DNA of 64,000 nucleotides, taken from NCBI GenBank assembly GCA_903885665.1, contig CAISJL010000059.1, positions 26,156 through 90,155 of the forward strand, written 5' to 3'. Each line of letters starts with the position of its first letter. The first letter of the stretch is position 1. Below, in pieces: positions 8,649-17,282 of the stretch. Source of the DNA: an uncultured beta proteobacterium. Its GTDB lineage: Bacteria > Pseudomonadota > Gammaproteobacteria > Burkholderiales > SG8-41. The position numbers and the translations under genes are program-made. The notes beneath the pieces are model-generated. The model was not told the origin of the DNA. It saw only the letters and a program-made list of their open reading frames with translations, and did no database searches.

Positions 8649-8849
8649 ATGATCACGAACAGTAAAGACAAATTAAATTCAATTATTAATAGCAAGATTT
8701 TTGCCGCACGCATGAGCACCATCGAACGCAAAGCTGCCTTCAAGGCGATGCATGACGCTGATCATATTGTTAACGCACTGCTGTGGTTAGGACGCAAGAT
8801 TGAACAAATCACCGCGTTTTTAATCATCAAGCCCAGCGTAAAGCATTAA
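8649..8849 (+). CDS. Small hypothetical protein (66 aa)
   Basis: The ATG at 8649 follows AGAGG by 8 nt and opens a 66-residue frame starting MITNSKDKLNSIINSK. Its centre is charged and probably helical (RMSTIERKAAFKAMHDADH) and is followed by ALLWLGRKIEQITAFLII. I do not recognise the family. No signal peptide is seen; the C-terminal half could be an amphipathic helix. It diverges from the LysR gene and is followed by an 11-bp inverted repeat and then a terminator, which makes a compact stand-alone unit. A TTG-started extension to 8598 has no ribosome site. Confidence 0.65.
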   Translation: MITNSKDKLNSIINSKIFAARMSTIERKAAFKAMHDADHIVNALLWLGRKIEQITAFLIIKPSVKH

Positions 8850-8883
8850 AGATCAGTATGCATAGGTACGCATAAATATGCGT

Positions 8884-8917
8884 CTGTAGCGAAGCACGCT
8901 GAATCACTTCGCTACAG
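8884..8917. repeat. 11-bp perfect inverted repeat
   Basis: CTGTAGCGAAG (8884-8894) and its exact complement (8907-8917) are separated by 12 nt, directly after the small gene. There is no T run, so it is not a classical terminator by itself. It may stabilise the 3' end of the message. Confidence 0.7.
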
Positions 8918-8969
8918 CCCACTGAAAGCCATGACTAATTCGTATTGTGCAATACCGCACAGCAATACA

Positions 8970-9005
8970 AAAAAACCAATAACTATTTGAAATTATTGGT
9001 TTTTT
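8970..9005. terminator. Bidirectional terminator
   Basis: AAAAAACCAATAA (8970-8982) pairs with TTATTGGTTTTTT (8993-9005) around a 10-nt loop. It lies between the small plus-strand gene and the convergent minus-strand selenoprotein operon. The stem is AT-rich, but the flanking A and T tracts fit termination both ways. Confidence 0.75.
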
Positions 9006-9044
9006 ATTTAGCGCCAGCAGCATTCGGTGCTGTCTTAGAACGAT

Positions 9045-10157
9045 TTAGCGACGCCTAAAATCTTCAACTGAACGAGCCAACTCCCCATTCGCTGTTTTCA
9101 GTGCGCGGGTTACCGGCAAGGTTGCACCAAAAGTCGGCACAAACGCCGAATGCTTACCCGCCCCCCCCACTACGGCAATCAGCAAATCCTCGGGCTCACG
9201 CACAACATATACGACGTCATCAGGCTTAGGGTTTGCTAAGCGATCTTTAAAAGTCACCCGAATTCGCCTGTCCACGTTCTCTTGCGAGAACTGACGCACT
9301 AACACCGTGGCATGCTGCTGCAAAAAGCGCTTGGCCTCGGCCTTGGTAAAACCAGCGGCGACGGTCTGCGCATGCTCTGGCCCCATAATCACCAAGGGCT
9401 GCGCTTTGTAATAAATATCATTACAGCCCGCCACCCCCATACTACCGGCGATGGTCATCAAAATACCTTCAGGCGTTAGACTTTCATGGTCGTTGATGTT
9501 GTGTGGACACTCCGCGCCAATCACAGTGACTGCACTAGTCGTTGCTGTAAAACCACGCTCCACATGGAGCGGCGCCCAAGGGCTTGCCACTTCGTTCTCA
9601 GCCACCACATAGCTATACTTTGCTGGCGAACCAAAAGTCGACATGTCACCAAGACCCGGAATAGCGCCGCCAATATTCAACAATGACAAACGAATCGCCC
9701 TACCAATCGTGGCATTAGCTTGAAAGCCCGGACCAAAAGCGTTATGACCGCCGTTAATATTCAGCTCTTGCACAATCGGTCCGTTCACAATCACCAATGG
9801 CGCACATAAATGGGTAGTCGCTTGCACCCCATAGAGATTGAGCGGCTCCTCGCACATGGCCTCGATCGCCAACATCAATAGCGGAAAGTAACGCGGCTCG
9901 CACCCAGCCATCACCGCATTTGCTGCTAGCAACAGTGGTGTAGCCTCGCCCCAGCGCGGCGGGACTTTGGCAATTGGCTCATTCCACGGACGATCACAAT
10001 ATTCCAGCATCGCCGCCACCCGCGCCTCTGTAGGTGGCACTATGGGTAAACCATCACCCCAGCCCTTATCCCAAATCAATCGATTAATCGTATCAAAATC
10101 ATCCGTGGCCTCTATGCTGGCACCGGGCTGATTGAGCAATTGCGCTAAGTTAGCCAT
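9045..10157 (-). CDS. Conserved hypothetical protein, operon partner of the UGSC selenoprotein
   Basis: The 370-residue soluble protein starts at the ATG at 10157, eight bases after AGGAG. That ATG overlaps the stop of the upstream selenoprotein gene (ATGGCTAA), so translation is coupled. I do not recognise a named domain. It reads IWDKGWGDGLPIVPPT near residue 30. A long middle part is rich in Gly/Asn and Cys (MAGCEPRYF, THLCAPLVI, GAECPHNIND, VAGCNDIYY). A later PLVIMGPEHAQTVAAGFTK segment looks like part of a nucleotide- or cofactor-binding fold. No signal peptide or membrane helix is seen. Several spaced cysteines and the coupling to a probable redox selenoprotein suggest it acts with it, perhaps as a catalytic or substrate-binding subunit; this is inference. 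Confidence 0.85.
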   Translation of the reverse strand: MANLAQLLNQPGASIEATDDFDTINRLIWDKGWGDGLPIVPPTEARVAAMLEYCDRPWNEPIAKVPPRWGEATPLLLAANAVMAGCEPRYFPLLMLAIEAMCEEPLNLYGVQATTHLCAPLVIVNGPIVQELNINGGHNAFGPGFQANATIGRAIRLSLLNIGGAIPGLGDMSTFGSPAKYSYVVAENEVASPWAPLHVERGFTATTSAVTVIGAECPHNINDHESLTPEGILMTIAGSMGVAGCNDIYYKAQPLVIMGPEHAQTVAAGFTKAEAKRFLQQHATVLVRQFSQENVDRRIRVTFKDRLANPKPDDVVYVVREPEDLLIAVVGGAGKHSAFVPTFGATLPVTRALKTANGELARSVEDFRRR

Positions 10158-10695
10158 TTTGTTTCTCCTGTGCCAATAAGGCGACAAATTGCGGTACAAC
10201 ATGGTCCGCTCTGGCTTTGACCTGCTCAATACCCAAACCGCCCAAGGGGTGTGGAATTAACATCAACGGCAGATCTGGAACACCAAATACCCGCGCTTGG
10301 GCTTGCCCTAGCTTCTGGAACACATCTGAACACACCACAGCAGTGGTCAACCCACGCTTACTTAAGTTCGCCATGTCGTGGACACTCCACGACGTGCACG
10401 AGCCTCAATCAGCCATGGCAGAGATGACGTAATCCGCCCCCCCTGCCAATTGGTCGAGCAATGCATCGGGGGCGGGTAAACTCACACTCTCCTTGCGCAA
10501 GGTCAGGACTGAGGCCACGGGCAATAACGCTTTCACCCCCTCCACAATAAAACGCAACAAATGATCTGCATTACCCTTACTGTTATCTAAGACGCCTAAA
10601 CGTATACCACCACTGGCCACGGCCCGTTTTGTGGTTTCTACAGCAACCTGTGACATTTGAGCCTCAGGCACGACTAATCGCACTGTGTGCTGCAT
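10150..10695 (-). CDS. UGSC family selenoprotein (in-frame TGA read as selenocysteine)
   Basis: A 96-residue frame (from ATG 10695) ends at TGA 10407-10405, and a second frame continues in the same phase to TAA at 10150. Reading TGA as selenocysteine gives one 181-residue protein with Sec97 in the context AMAD-U-GSCTSWSVHD. That is the motif for which UGSC-family (seleno)proteins are named; other members have Cys at that place. Upstream, GVLDNSKGNADHLL, and downstream, GVPDLPLMLIPHPLGGLG, look like one continuous alpha/beta protein. A Sec/Cys pair spaced U-G-S-C suggests a thiol-type redox centre, but no function is established to my knowledge. AGGGGG precedes the ATG at about 5 nt. A hairpin of SECIS type begins 11 nt after the TGA. 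The alternative is a Cys-to-stop pseudogene, which the preserved frame, motif, hairpin and coupled partner argue against. Confidence 0.88.
10375..10393 (-). promoter_or_regulatory. Candidate bacterial SECIS hairpin
   Basis: Immediately 3' of the TGA in the sense direction, GTCGTGG pairs perfectly with CCACGAC (7 bp) around the loop AGTGT. The loop begins 19 nt after the TGA and contains G-T. Known bacterial SECIS elements sit just after the UGA, with a short apical loop carrying conserved G and U at about this distance, where SelB binds. Placement, stem and loop all fit; the stem also encodes protein. Confidence 0.75.
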
Positions 10696-11092
10696 GCTAA
10701 CCCCCTTGAAAATCTAAAAAATCAGTTTTTTAAAAAATCCATTGAATCAACTGAAATCAGTGCTTAAGCACTATTCCACAACTATCCACCACTTATATTA
10801 TCGCAATGCGAACATCTATCACATGTTAGCCACAATAAATAATCCAAAAGCACGATGGAGATCTCACAACAATTTAAATATTAATTATATATAATCAATA
10901 GCTTATAATTAAATTTTAAGATTTTATATACCATATTGGCGCGCAGCCCAGGTTTTCTACATTGTGGACAGTTCTTGCTGAAGACTGCAAATTAATAAAA
11001 TTAGTTTATTATACGGTCGAAATAAAAATTACAACAAATCACTCAGCCATTACAACAATAGTTCACCAAGAATACTGCGGCCTATCAAAACT
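10696..11092. other. AT-rich divergent intergenic region
   Basis: About 397 bp separate the selenoprotein operon from the RND efflux operon. It is very AT-rich around 10870-10935, with near-palindromic TTAATTATATATAATCAA. It must hold promoters for both operons. The nature of the tract (operator, curved DNA) is unknown. No RNA gene is seen, and a 60-residue frame at 10962-11144 is not credible. Confidence 0.5.
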
Positions 11093-14000
11093 ATGTCAGC
11101 AACACCCACCCCAAAATCCCCTGAGTCCAGCTTATCTGTTGTAGCCTTAGCACTACGCCGCCCTTACACTTTTATTGTTATGGCGATGCTTATTCTGTTG
11201 GCAACCCCGTTCGCACTACGAACAATGCCAACCGATATTTTTCCAGAGATTAACATACCCGTAGTGAGTGTGATCTGGACCTACAACGGTCTGTCTGCCC
11301 AAGAAATGGGACAGCGGATTGCCAATCAAACAGAGCGCGGCTTAACCACCACGGTCAGCGATATTGAACATATAGAATCGCAGTCGCTACCAGGTGTCAC
11401 TGTTGTTAAAATCTTCTTCCAACCCAACGCCAATATTCAAACTGCAATCGCTCAAGTCGTGGCCGGCGTGCAACCCCAGGTGCGTCAATTACCTCCTGGG
11501 ATTACACCACCCTTAGTGATTAAATACTCTGCTTCCAGTATCCCGGTTATTCAGCTTGCACTGTCAAGCTCGACCATGCCTGAACAAGCTGTAGTAGACG
11601 CTGCGGTCACCCAATTACGCCCGCAATTAATTACCATTCCTGGTGTCGCGATACCATTCCCTTATGGCGGTAAATCTAAAGTCGTCTCGGTCGATCTCGA
11701 TATCCAGGCCCTGCAAGCGCGCGGCTTGTCACCCTTTGATGTGGTCAATGCAATTGGTGCACAAAACCTGATTCTGCCATCAGGCACGGCCAAATTCGAT
11801 GACACCGAATACAACGTCAAGGTCAATAGTTCACCCAGTATCTTGAGCGAACTCAATGACTTGCCCGTACGTACCACTAGTGGTGCAACGATATATGTGC
11901 GCGATGTCGCCAATGTGCGCGATGGCTTTAACCCACAAACCAATATCGTGCGACAAGATGGCATTCGCGGGGTTTTACTATCAGTCCTCAAAAACGGGGG
12001 CGCCTCCACTCTCGACATCGTAGATAACCTAAAAACCTTATTACCTCGGGTGAAAGAAATTCTCCCAAGTGATCTGGTTATCACCCCTTTATTTGATCAA
12101 TCATTATTCGTCAAAGCAGCAGTCAAAGGCGTGATCTTAGAGGCCTTTATTGCAGCCGGCCTTACCGCAGTCATGGTGTTGCTGTTCTTAGGCAATTGGC
12201 GCACCACCTTAATTATCGCGCTAACTATCCCTTTGTCGATTTTGGCCTCTGTATTGGTACTATTTGCATTTGGCGAGACACTCAATCTCATGACCCTAGG
12301 AGGGCTGGCATTATCCGTGGGTATCTTAGTTGATCAGGCGATTGTCACCATTGAAAATATAGAACGACATTTACATGCTGGCACAGAACTCAATGAAGCT
12401 ATTCTCATTGGTGCAGGCGAGATCGGCGTGCCAGTTTTCGTATCCACAGTCTGTATTTGTATTGTATTCGTACCCATGTTCTTCTTATCAGGGGTCGCCC
12501 GCTTTCTGTTTGTACCCATGGCTGAAGCAGTGGTGTTTGCGATGATTGCTTCCTACATTTTGTCACGGACCTTTGTGCCAACGATGGTAATGTTGCTAAT
12601 GCGCTCCCAGCAATCTCATGTCGCAAGCACCAACACCTCTCTCCTTCAGCGCGTTTACTTAAGCTTCAACGCCCAATTCGAGGCAGTGCGCGCCAGTTAT
12701 ACCAACGTACTGACCAGCATACTTGAGCGCCAAAAGTCATTTTCTATCATATTCAGCCTATTCTGCTTAGCCTCCTGCGCCCTCTACCCATTTTTGGGAA
12801 GAGACTTCTTTCCAAGCGTTGATGCCGGCCAAATTCGACTTCACATGCGGGCACCTACAGGCACCCGCATCGAAGAGACGGCTTTGATTGCAGAACAAGT
12901 TGAAGTGGCAATTCGAGAGATCATTCCCAAAGAGCAACTTGAAACCATTCTCGACAACCTTGGCGCACCGAATAGCGGCATTAATCTCTCCTATAGCAAC
13001 TCCGGTACTATTGGCACCCTCGATGGCGAGATTTTAATATCCTTGCGCGAAGGTCACAGCCCTACCGATGAATTTATTACCAAATTACGTAGCGAATTAC
13101 CGCGCCGCTTTCCTGGTATTGAATTTTTCTTTCAGCCTGCAGACATCGTGACCCAAATTCTAAACTTTGGTCTACCTGCAGCGATTGACATACAATTCTC
13201 CGGAAATGAAATTGCGAAAAATAAAATACTCGCCGATCAACTGGTGAAATCAATTCAAAAAATACCTGGCGCTGTCGACGTGCATGTGCATCAACGCTTA
13301 GACAACCCAAGCTTAGAATTACAAATGGATCGCTCACGCTTGCAGCAAGTCGGACTCACCGCCTTCAATGTGGGTCAGAATCTTTTGATTGCATTGTCTG
13401 GTAGCGCCCAGACCTCTCCATCATTCTGGCTCAACCCGAAAAACGGCGTAGTGTATCCGATTGTGGTTTCAACGCCGCAATACCGTATTGATTCGCTAGA
13501 CGCATTATTAAACATACCAGTCGGTGCACCACTGACAAACAATACAGTGGCCACTAACCCTCAAATTCTTGGCAATTTAGTTGAAGCGCGCCCTGCTCGT
13601 AACCCGTCTATCGTTTCCCGCTACAACCTCTTGCCAGTAGTCGACGTCTACGTCAGTGTACAGGGTACAGATTTGGCAAGCGTAGCCAATCAAGTACAAA
13701 AACAGATCGAAGAGATACAACCAAAACTGCCGCGTGGCTCCCAAGTCACGATGCGCGGTCAGGTAAAAACTATGGAGTCCTCATTTATTGGTCTGGGTGT
13801 AGGTCTGGCCATGGCGATTGTGCTGGTATATCTATTGGTTGTAGTGAACTTCCAATCTTGGATTGATGCGTTAATCATTATCGCTGCTCTGCCAGCGGCG
13901 CTAGCCGGTATTGCTTGGATGCTATTCCTCACAGGAACCACTTTGAGTGTGCCAGCGCTAACTGGAGCAATTATGACTATGGGTGTTGCTACGGCAAATA

Positions 14001-14329
14001 GCATTCTGCTGATTTCATTTGCGCTCGATCGAGTCGCTGAGGGCGCTGATCCATTAACCGCTGCTATTGATGCGGGATCTACCCGACTTCGCCCAGTGTT
14101 AATGACAGCACTTGCTATGATTATCGGCATGATCCCAATGGCCCTAGGCATTGGTGAAGGTGCTGAGCAAAACGCACCACTTGGACGGGCAGTCATTGGC
14201 GGGCTTTTGTTTGCAACATTTTCTACGCTACTTTTCGTTCCAGTATTGTTTGCGGGTATTCACCGCTACCTTAATCAACGCAACGCCTCAGCAGCAATAG
14301 CGTCTGCAAACCCGCATACCACGCATTAG
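11093..14329 (+). CDS. RND family efflux transporter permease
   Basis: The 1078-residue inner-membrane pump has the RND plan: a first helix at about 24-42, a large periplasmic loop, helices 2-6, a seventh helix near 550, a second large loop and five C-terminal helices. The start is typical (LSVVALALRRPYTFIVMAM, PTDIFPEINIPVVSV). It exports hydrophobic or amphiphilic compounds through the adaptor and outer-membrane factor encoded next. The helix-4 site reads GILVDQAIVTIENIER: Asp414 is kept, but the second Asp of AcrB (D407-D408) is Gln415. The helix-10 lysine (AcrB K940) aligns with Ala968 in GVATANSILL. This marks a subfamily separate from AcrB. The substrate is unknown. The ribosome site is weak. 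Confidence 0.93.
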   Translation: MSATPTPKSPESSLSVVALALRRPYTFIVMAMLILLATPFALRTMPTDIFPEINIPVVSVIWTYNGLSAQEMGQRIANQTERGLTTTVSDIEHIESQSLPGVTVVKIFFQPNANIQTAIAQVVAGVQPQVRQLPPGITPPLVIKYSASSIPVIQLALSSSTMPEQAVVDAAVTQLRPQLITIPGVAIPFPYGGKSKVVSVDLDIQALQARGLSPFDVVNAIGAQNLILPSGTAKFDDTEYNVKVNSSPSILSELNDLPVRTTSGATIYVRDVANVRDGFNPQTNIVRQDGIRGVLLSVLKNGGASTLDIVDNLKTLLPRVKEILPSDLVITPLFDQSLFVKAAVKGVILEAFIAAGLTAVMVLLFLGNWRTTLIIALTIPLSILASVLVLFAFGETLNLMTLGGLALSVGILVDQAIVTIENIERHLHAGTELNEAILIGAGEIGVPVFVSTVCICIVFVPMFFLSGVARFLFVPMAEAVVFAMIASYILSRTFVPTMVMLLMRSQQSHVASTNTSLLQRVYLSFNAQFEAVRASYTNVLTSILERQKSFSIIFSLFCLASCALYPFLGRDFFPSVDAGQIRLHMRAPTGTRIEETALIAEQVEVAIREIIPKEQLETILDNLGAPNSGINLSYSNSGTIGTLDGEILISLREGHSPTDEFITKLRSELPRRFPGIEFFFQPADIVTQILNFGLPAAIDIQFSGNEIAKNKILADQLVKSIQKIPGAVDVHVHQRLDNPSLELQMDRSRLQQVGLTAFNVGQNLLIALSGSAQTSPSFWLNPKNGVVYPIVVSTPQYRIDSLDALLNIPVGAPLTNNTVATNPQILGNLVEARPARNPSIVSRYNLLPVVDVYVSVQGTDLASVANQVQKQIEEIQPKLPRGSQVTMRGQVKTMESSFIGLGVGLAMAIVLVYLLVVVNFQSWIDALIIIAALPAALAGIAWMLFLTGTTLSVPALTGAIMTMGVATANSILLISFALDRVAEGADPLTAAIDAGSTRLRPVLMTALAMIIGMIPMALGIGEGAEQNAPLGRAVIGGLLFATFSTLLFVPVLFAGIHRYLNQRNASAAIASANPHTTH

Positions 14330-14342
14330 GAGATTCGCTGCA

Positions 14343-15677
14343 ATGTCGCAACTTAATCATTCGTCAAGCATAGCACCACTAGAGCAACAACAAAGTCTGG
14401 CCAGCCGTCAAAAAACTATGCGTCACGCCCGCACTGTTCTTATCATCTTGCTTGTTTTAATGGCTGCCGGCGCTGCCAGAACCCTGATGAGTAGAAGTTC
14501 AAATGCAAAAGTACTCGAAAATCGTACTGCAGAGAGTAGCGAGATTAATGTACGAGTGACGCCTGCGAACGGCTCTGCTGCTGATCAAACTCTAGTCTTA
14601 CCAGGCACTCTATTAGGTTTAGTGCAGACACCAATTTCCGCACGTTCTAGCGGTTATCTTAAAAAATGGTACAAAGATATCGGTAGTACCGTCAGCAAAG
14701 GAGATCTGTTAGCCGAGATTGAAGCACCAGAAATCGATCAACAACTCAGCCAAATGATTGCCACACAGGCGCAAATGGCCTCCAGCTTAGCGTTGGCGCA
14801 AAGCACTGTTGCCCGTTGGGAAGATCTACGTAAAAAAGATGCGGTCTCACAGCAAGAGTTGGATGAAAAGCGCAGTGGTTTTGTACAGGCTCGTGCTAAC
14901 TTAGCTGCTGCAGACGCTAACGTAGAGCGTCTGCGTCAACTCGAAAGCTTTAAACGAATAGTCGCTCCTTTCTCTGGCATTATTACAAAACGCAATGTTG
15001 ATGTTGGTGATTTGATTGACGCTGGTGGTGGTGCTGGACGCGCTTTATTCATTTTGACCCAAACCGATCCGCTCAAAGTATATGTCAATCTACCGCAATC
15101 CTACACACAACTGGTTAAGGCCGGTCAGGAGGTTGATGTCGTACAAGCAGAACTCGGTGGCCGTAAGTTTAGCGGGAAAGTGGTGCGCACTGCTGGGGCG
15201 ATTGATACGGTGACTCGTACCATGCAAATGGAAGTCGCCTTATCAAACAAAGATGGCCTATTGCTACCTGGTGCATTCGTGCAAGTGCTACTACCTATGA
15301 AGGCCAGCAAAACCACTGTAATCTCAACCAGCACCTTAATGTTCCGCGGTGATGGCATTAGTGTTGCAACCGTGAGTCCAAGTGGCGAAGTTAAAATTCA
15401 AAAAATTAAACTGGGCCGAAACTTTGGTAATCGCATTGAAGTGATCAGTGGTCTAGATGGAAGTGAATTGTTGATATTAAACCCCCCAGATGCACTAAGC
15501 GATGGTGAGAGAGTCAAAATCACAAAAAACAATCCCAAAGATGCTAAAAAAGGTGATGCTAGCGAAGATGGTGAAAAAGGGAACGCTAAATCGGAAAAGC
15601 CTGGAAAATCTGAAATCACTGAAAAAAGTGATCAAAACGACAGCGCCGAAAAAAAATCTAAAAAAGGTAAAGAATGA
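14343..15677 (+). CDS. RND efflux periplasmic adaptor (membrane fusion protein)
   Basis: The 444-residue protein has an N-terminal membrane anchor (about residues 30-50) and a lipoyl-like half (SARSSGYLKKWYKDIGSTVSKGDLLAEIEAPE). This is followed by a coiled-coil hairpin, then RIVAPFSGIITKRNVDVGDLID and a beta-barrel domain. It bridges the permease and outer-membrane factor. The last 50 residues form an extremely Lys/Glu/Asp/Ser-rich tail (from KNNPKDAKKGD to the end), unusual for the family and probably disordered. An AGGAG directly at the permease stop serves its ATG at 12 nt. The next gene overlaps its stop by 4 nt. Confidence 0.93.
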   Translation: MSQLNHSSSIAPLEQQQSLASRQKTMRHARTVLIILLVLMAAGAARTLMSRSSNAKVLENRTAESSEINVRVTPANGSAADQTLVLPGTLLGLVQTPISARSSGYLKKWYKDIGSTVSKGDLLAEIEAPEIDQQLSQMIATQAQMASSLALAQSTVARWEDLRKKDAVSQQELDEKRSGFVQARANLAAADANVERLRQLESFKRIVAPFSGIITKRNVDVGDLIDAGGGAGRALFILTQTDPLKVYVNLPQSYTQLVKAGQEVDVVQAELGGRKFSGKVVRTAGAIDTVTRTMQMEVALSNKDGLLLPGAFVQVLLPMKASKTTVISTSTLMFRGDGISVATVSPSGEVKIQKIKLGRNFGNRIEVISGLDGSELLILNPPDALSDGERVKITKNNPKDAKKGDASEDGEKGNAKSEKPGKSEITEKSDQNDSAEKKSKKGKE

Positions 15678-17170
15678 TCACTGTTCGCTCATGGGCTATA
15701 TTGGGAATGTCTTGCGCATTAAATGCCTGTACAGTAGGTCCCGATTATCAGAAACCCACGTTAGAAATGCCTGCGAAATGGACCCTAGAGTCGCCGTGGC
15801 GCGTCAGCACCCCCAAAGATGATGCACCAAAAGGTGCTTGGTGGTTAAAATTTAACGATGCACAACTTAACGAGCTCCAAGAAAAAGCAATTGCAAATAA
15901 TCCTACTCTAGCAGTTGCTACCGGACGCTGGGAACTGGCGCGTAGTGCACTCAATGCGGCCACTGCAGCACTCTATCCACAGATGAGTGCAAATATCGCT
16001 GAAACACGTGCTCGAATCTCATCACAACGCGCACTCACCCAAAATGATAAGCCACTCTATACAACCACACAAAGTGAAACGAAGCCTGTACTGGGTGTGA
16101 GCTACGAGGCCGATATATCAGGCAGAGTTAAACGGACTCTAGAACTCAGCGCGGCCTCTTCTGAGCAAGTTCGTGCCGACTTAGAAAACATTCGCCTATT
16201 AGTGTCCGCAGATTTAGCCACTGCCTACTTTAACTTACGTGCTGTTGATATCGAAATCGATGTATTGTCTCGCTCAATCGCCTTACAGCGTCGCGCTCTG
16301 GATCTGGCTAATGCGCGGCATGACCTTGGCGCAACCTCTGGCATAGAAGTCTCGCAACAACAAGCGCTCATCGATTCAACACTCACTCAAGTCGACATCC
16401 TCAAGCGCCAACGGGGTCAGTTTGAGCATGCTATTGCCACCCTAATTGGCACGCCTGCGCCTTCTTTTAGTTTACCCGCCATGGTCACTTTGCTAAATCC
16501 ACCCAAAGTATCGATTGGCGTGCCTTCAGACTTGCTTGAGCGGCGCCCCGATGTTGCTGGAGCAGAACGCGCGATGGCAGCAGCCAATGCCCAAGTTGGG
16601 ATCAGTACAGCAGCTTATTACCCCAGCTTCACGCTAACTAGTACATATGGTTCTCAATCGAGAGATGATTCAACTTTGTTTAGTGGCCCCGCTTTTATTT
16701 GGTCAATTGGCTCTTCATTGGTACAACCAATATTTGATGGTGGCAGAATAGCTGCTAACATCAAAAGTTCTAAGATTAGCTACGATATGGCAGTATCTAG
16801 CTATCGCCGGGTGGTGCTCACCGCCATGCAAGAAGTTGAAGATGGCATTACTGGTATGACTGCGCTAGAGCGCGCGCACACTCAAGCTACTGCCGCTACT
16901 GCTAGCGCTCAAAAAGTATTGAACCTTGCTAACGCTCGTTACGAAGGTGGCGTAGCAAGCTATCTTGAAGTCATTACAGCACAACAAGCGTTGCTGGTCA
17001 GTCAACGACTCGTTGCTCAGTTAGTTGGTCAACGTTTGCTCAACGCAGTATTTCTCATTAAGGCCTTAGGGGGTGACTTTGAAGGCATGTCCCAAGCACG
17101 CACAGAGGCCAACACACCCAGTGAACAACAAACTGCCAAAGAGCCCGCTCTGCGTCTCGTTAGCCAATAG
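15674..17170 (+). CDS. Outer-membrane efflux lipoprotein (NodT/TolC family)
   Basis: The 498-residue protein starts MITVRSWAILGMSCALNAC, a lipoprotein signal with lipobox LNAC and acylated Cys19, followed by TVGPDYQKP as in NodT-type factors. Two OEP repeats are visible, each with long helices (SALNAATAALYPQMSANI and AQVGISTAAYYPSFTLTS). It forms the trimeric outer-membrane duct for the pump. Its ATG overlaps the adaptor stop (ATGA), so all three genes form one operon. The gene order permease, adaptor, outer-membrane factor differs from the common adaptor-first order. Confidence 0.93.
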   Translation: MITVRSWAILGMSCALNACTVGPDYQKPTLEMPAKWTLESPWRVSTPKDDAPKGAWWLKFNDAQLNELQEKAIANNPTLAVATGRWELARSALNAATAALYPQMSANIAETRARISSQRALTQNDKPLYTTTQSETKPVLGVSYEADISGRVKRTLELSAASSEQVRADLENIRLLVSADLATAYFNLRAVDIEIDVLSRSIALQRRALDLANARHDLGATSGIEVSQQQALIDSTLTQVDILKRQRGQFEHAIATLIGTPAPSFSLPAMVTLLNPPKVSIGVPSDLLERRPDVAGAERAMAAANAQVGISTAAYYPSFTLTSTYGSQSRDDSTLFSGPAFIWSIGSSLVQPIFDGGRIAANIKSSKISYDMAVSSYRRVVLTAMQEVEDGITGMTALERAHTQATAATASAQKVLNLANARYEGGVASYLEVITAQQALLVSQRLVAQLVGQRLLNAVFLIKALGGDFEGMSQARTEANTPSEQQTAKEPALRLVSQ

Positions 17171-17282
17171 ATCAATATTGACGACTCATCACTTTGAGTT
17201 AATATCTATGATTCAGAAAGCACGAATCAAGCCTCTGGTAATAGGTGTTGATCCGTAATTACTTTCATACTGTGCTTGTACA

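Noticed and set aside
10405..10695. A stand-alone 96-residue hypothetical gene, with 10150-10374 as a second small gene
   Set aside because: They share one phase across a single TGA that sits in the UGSC motif and is followed by a SECIS-like hairpin, so one selenoprotein is the better reading.
10962..11144. 60-residue plus-strand frame before the RND pump
   Set aside because: It overlaps the start of the RND gene, has low-complexity composition and no credible ribosome site.
11662..12084. 140-residue minus-strand frame inside the RND gene
   Set aside because: It is antisense to a fully conserved RND permease region.
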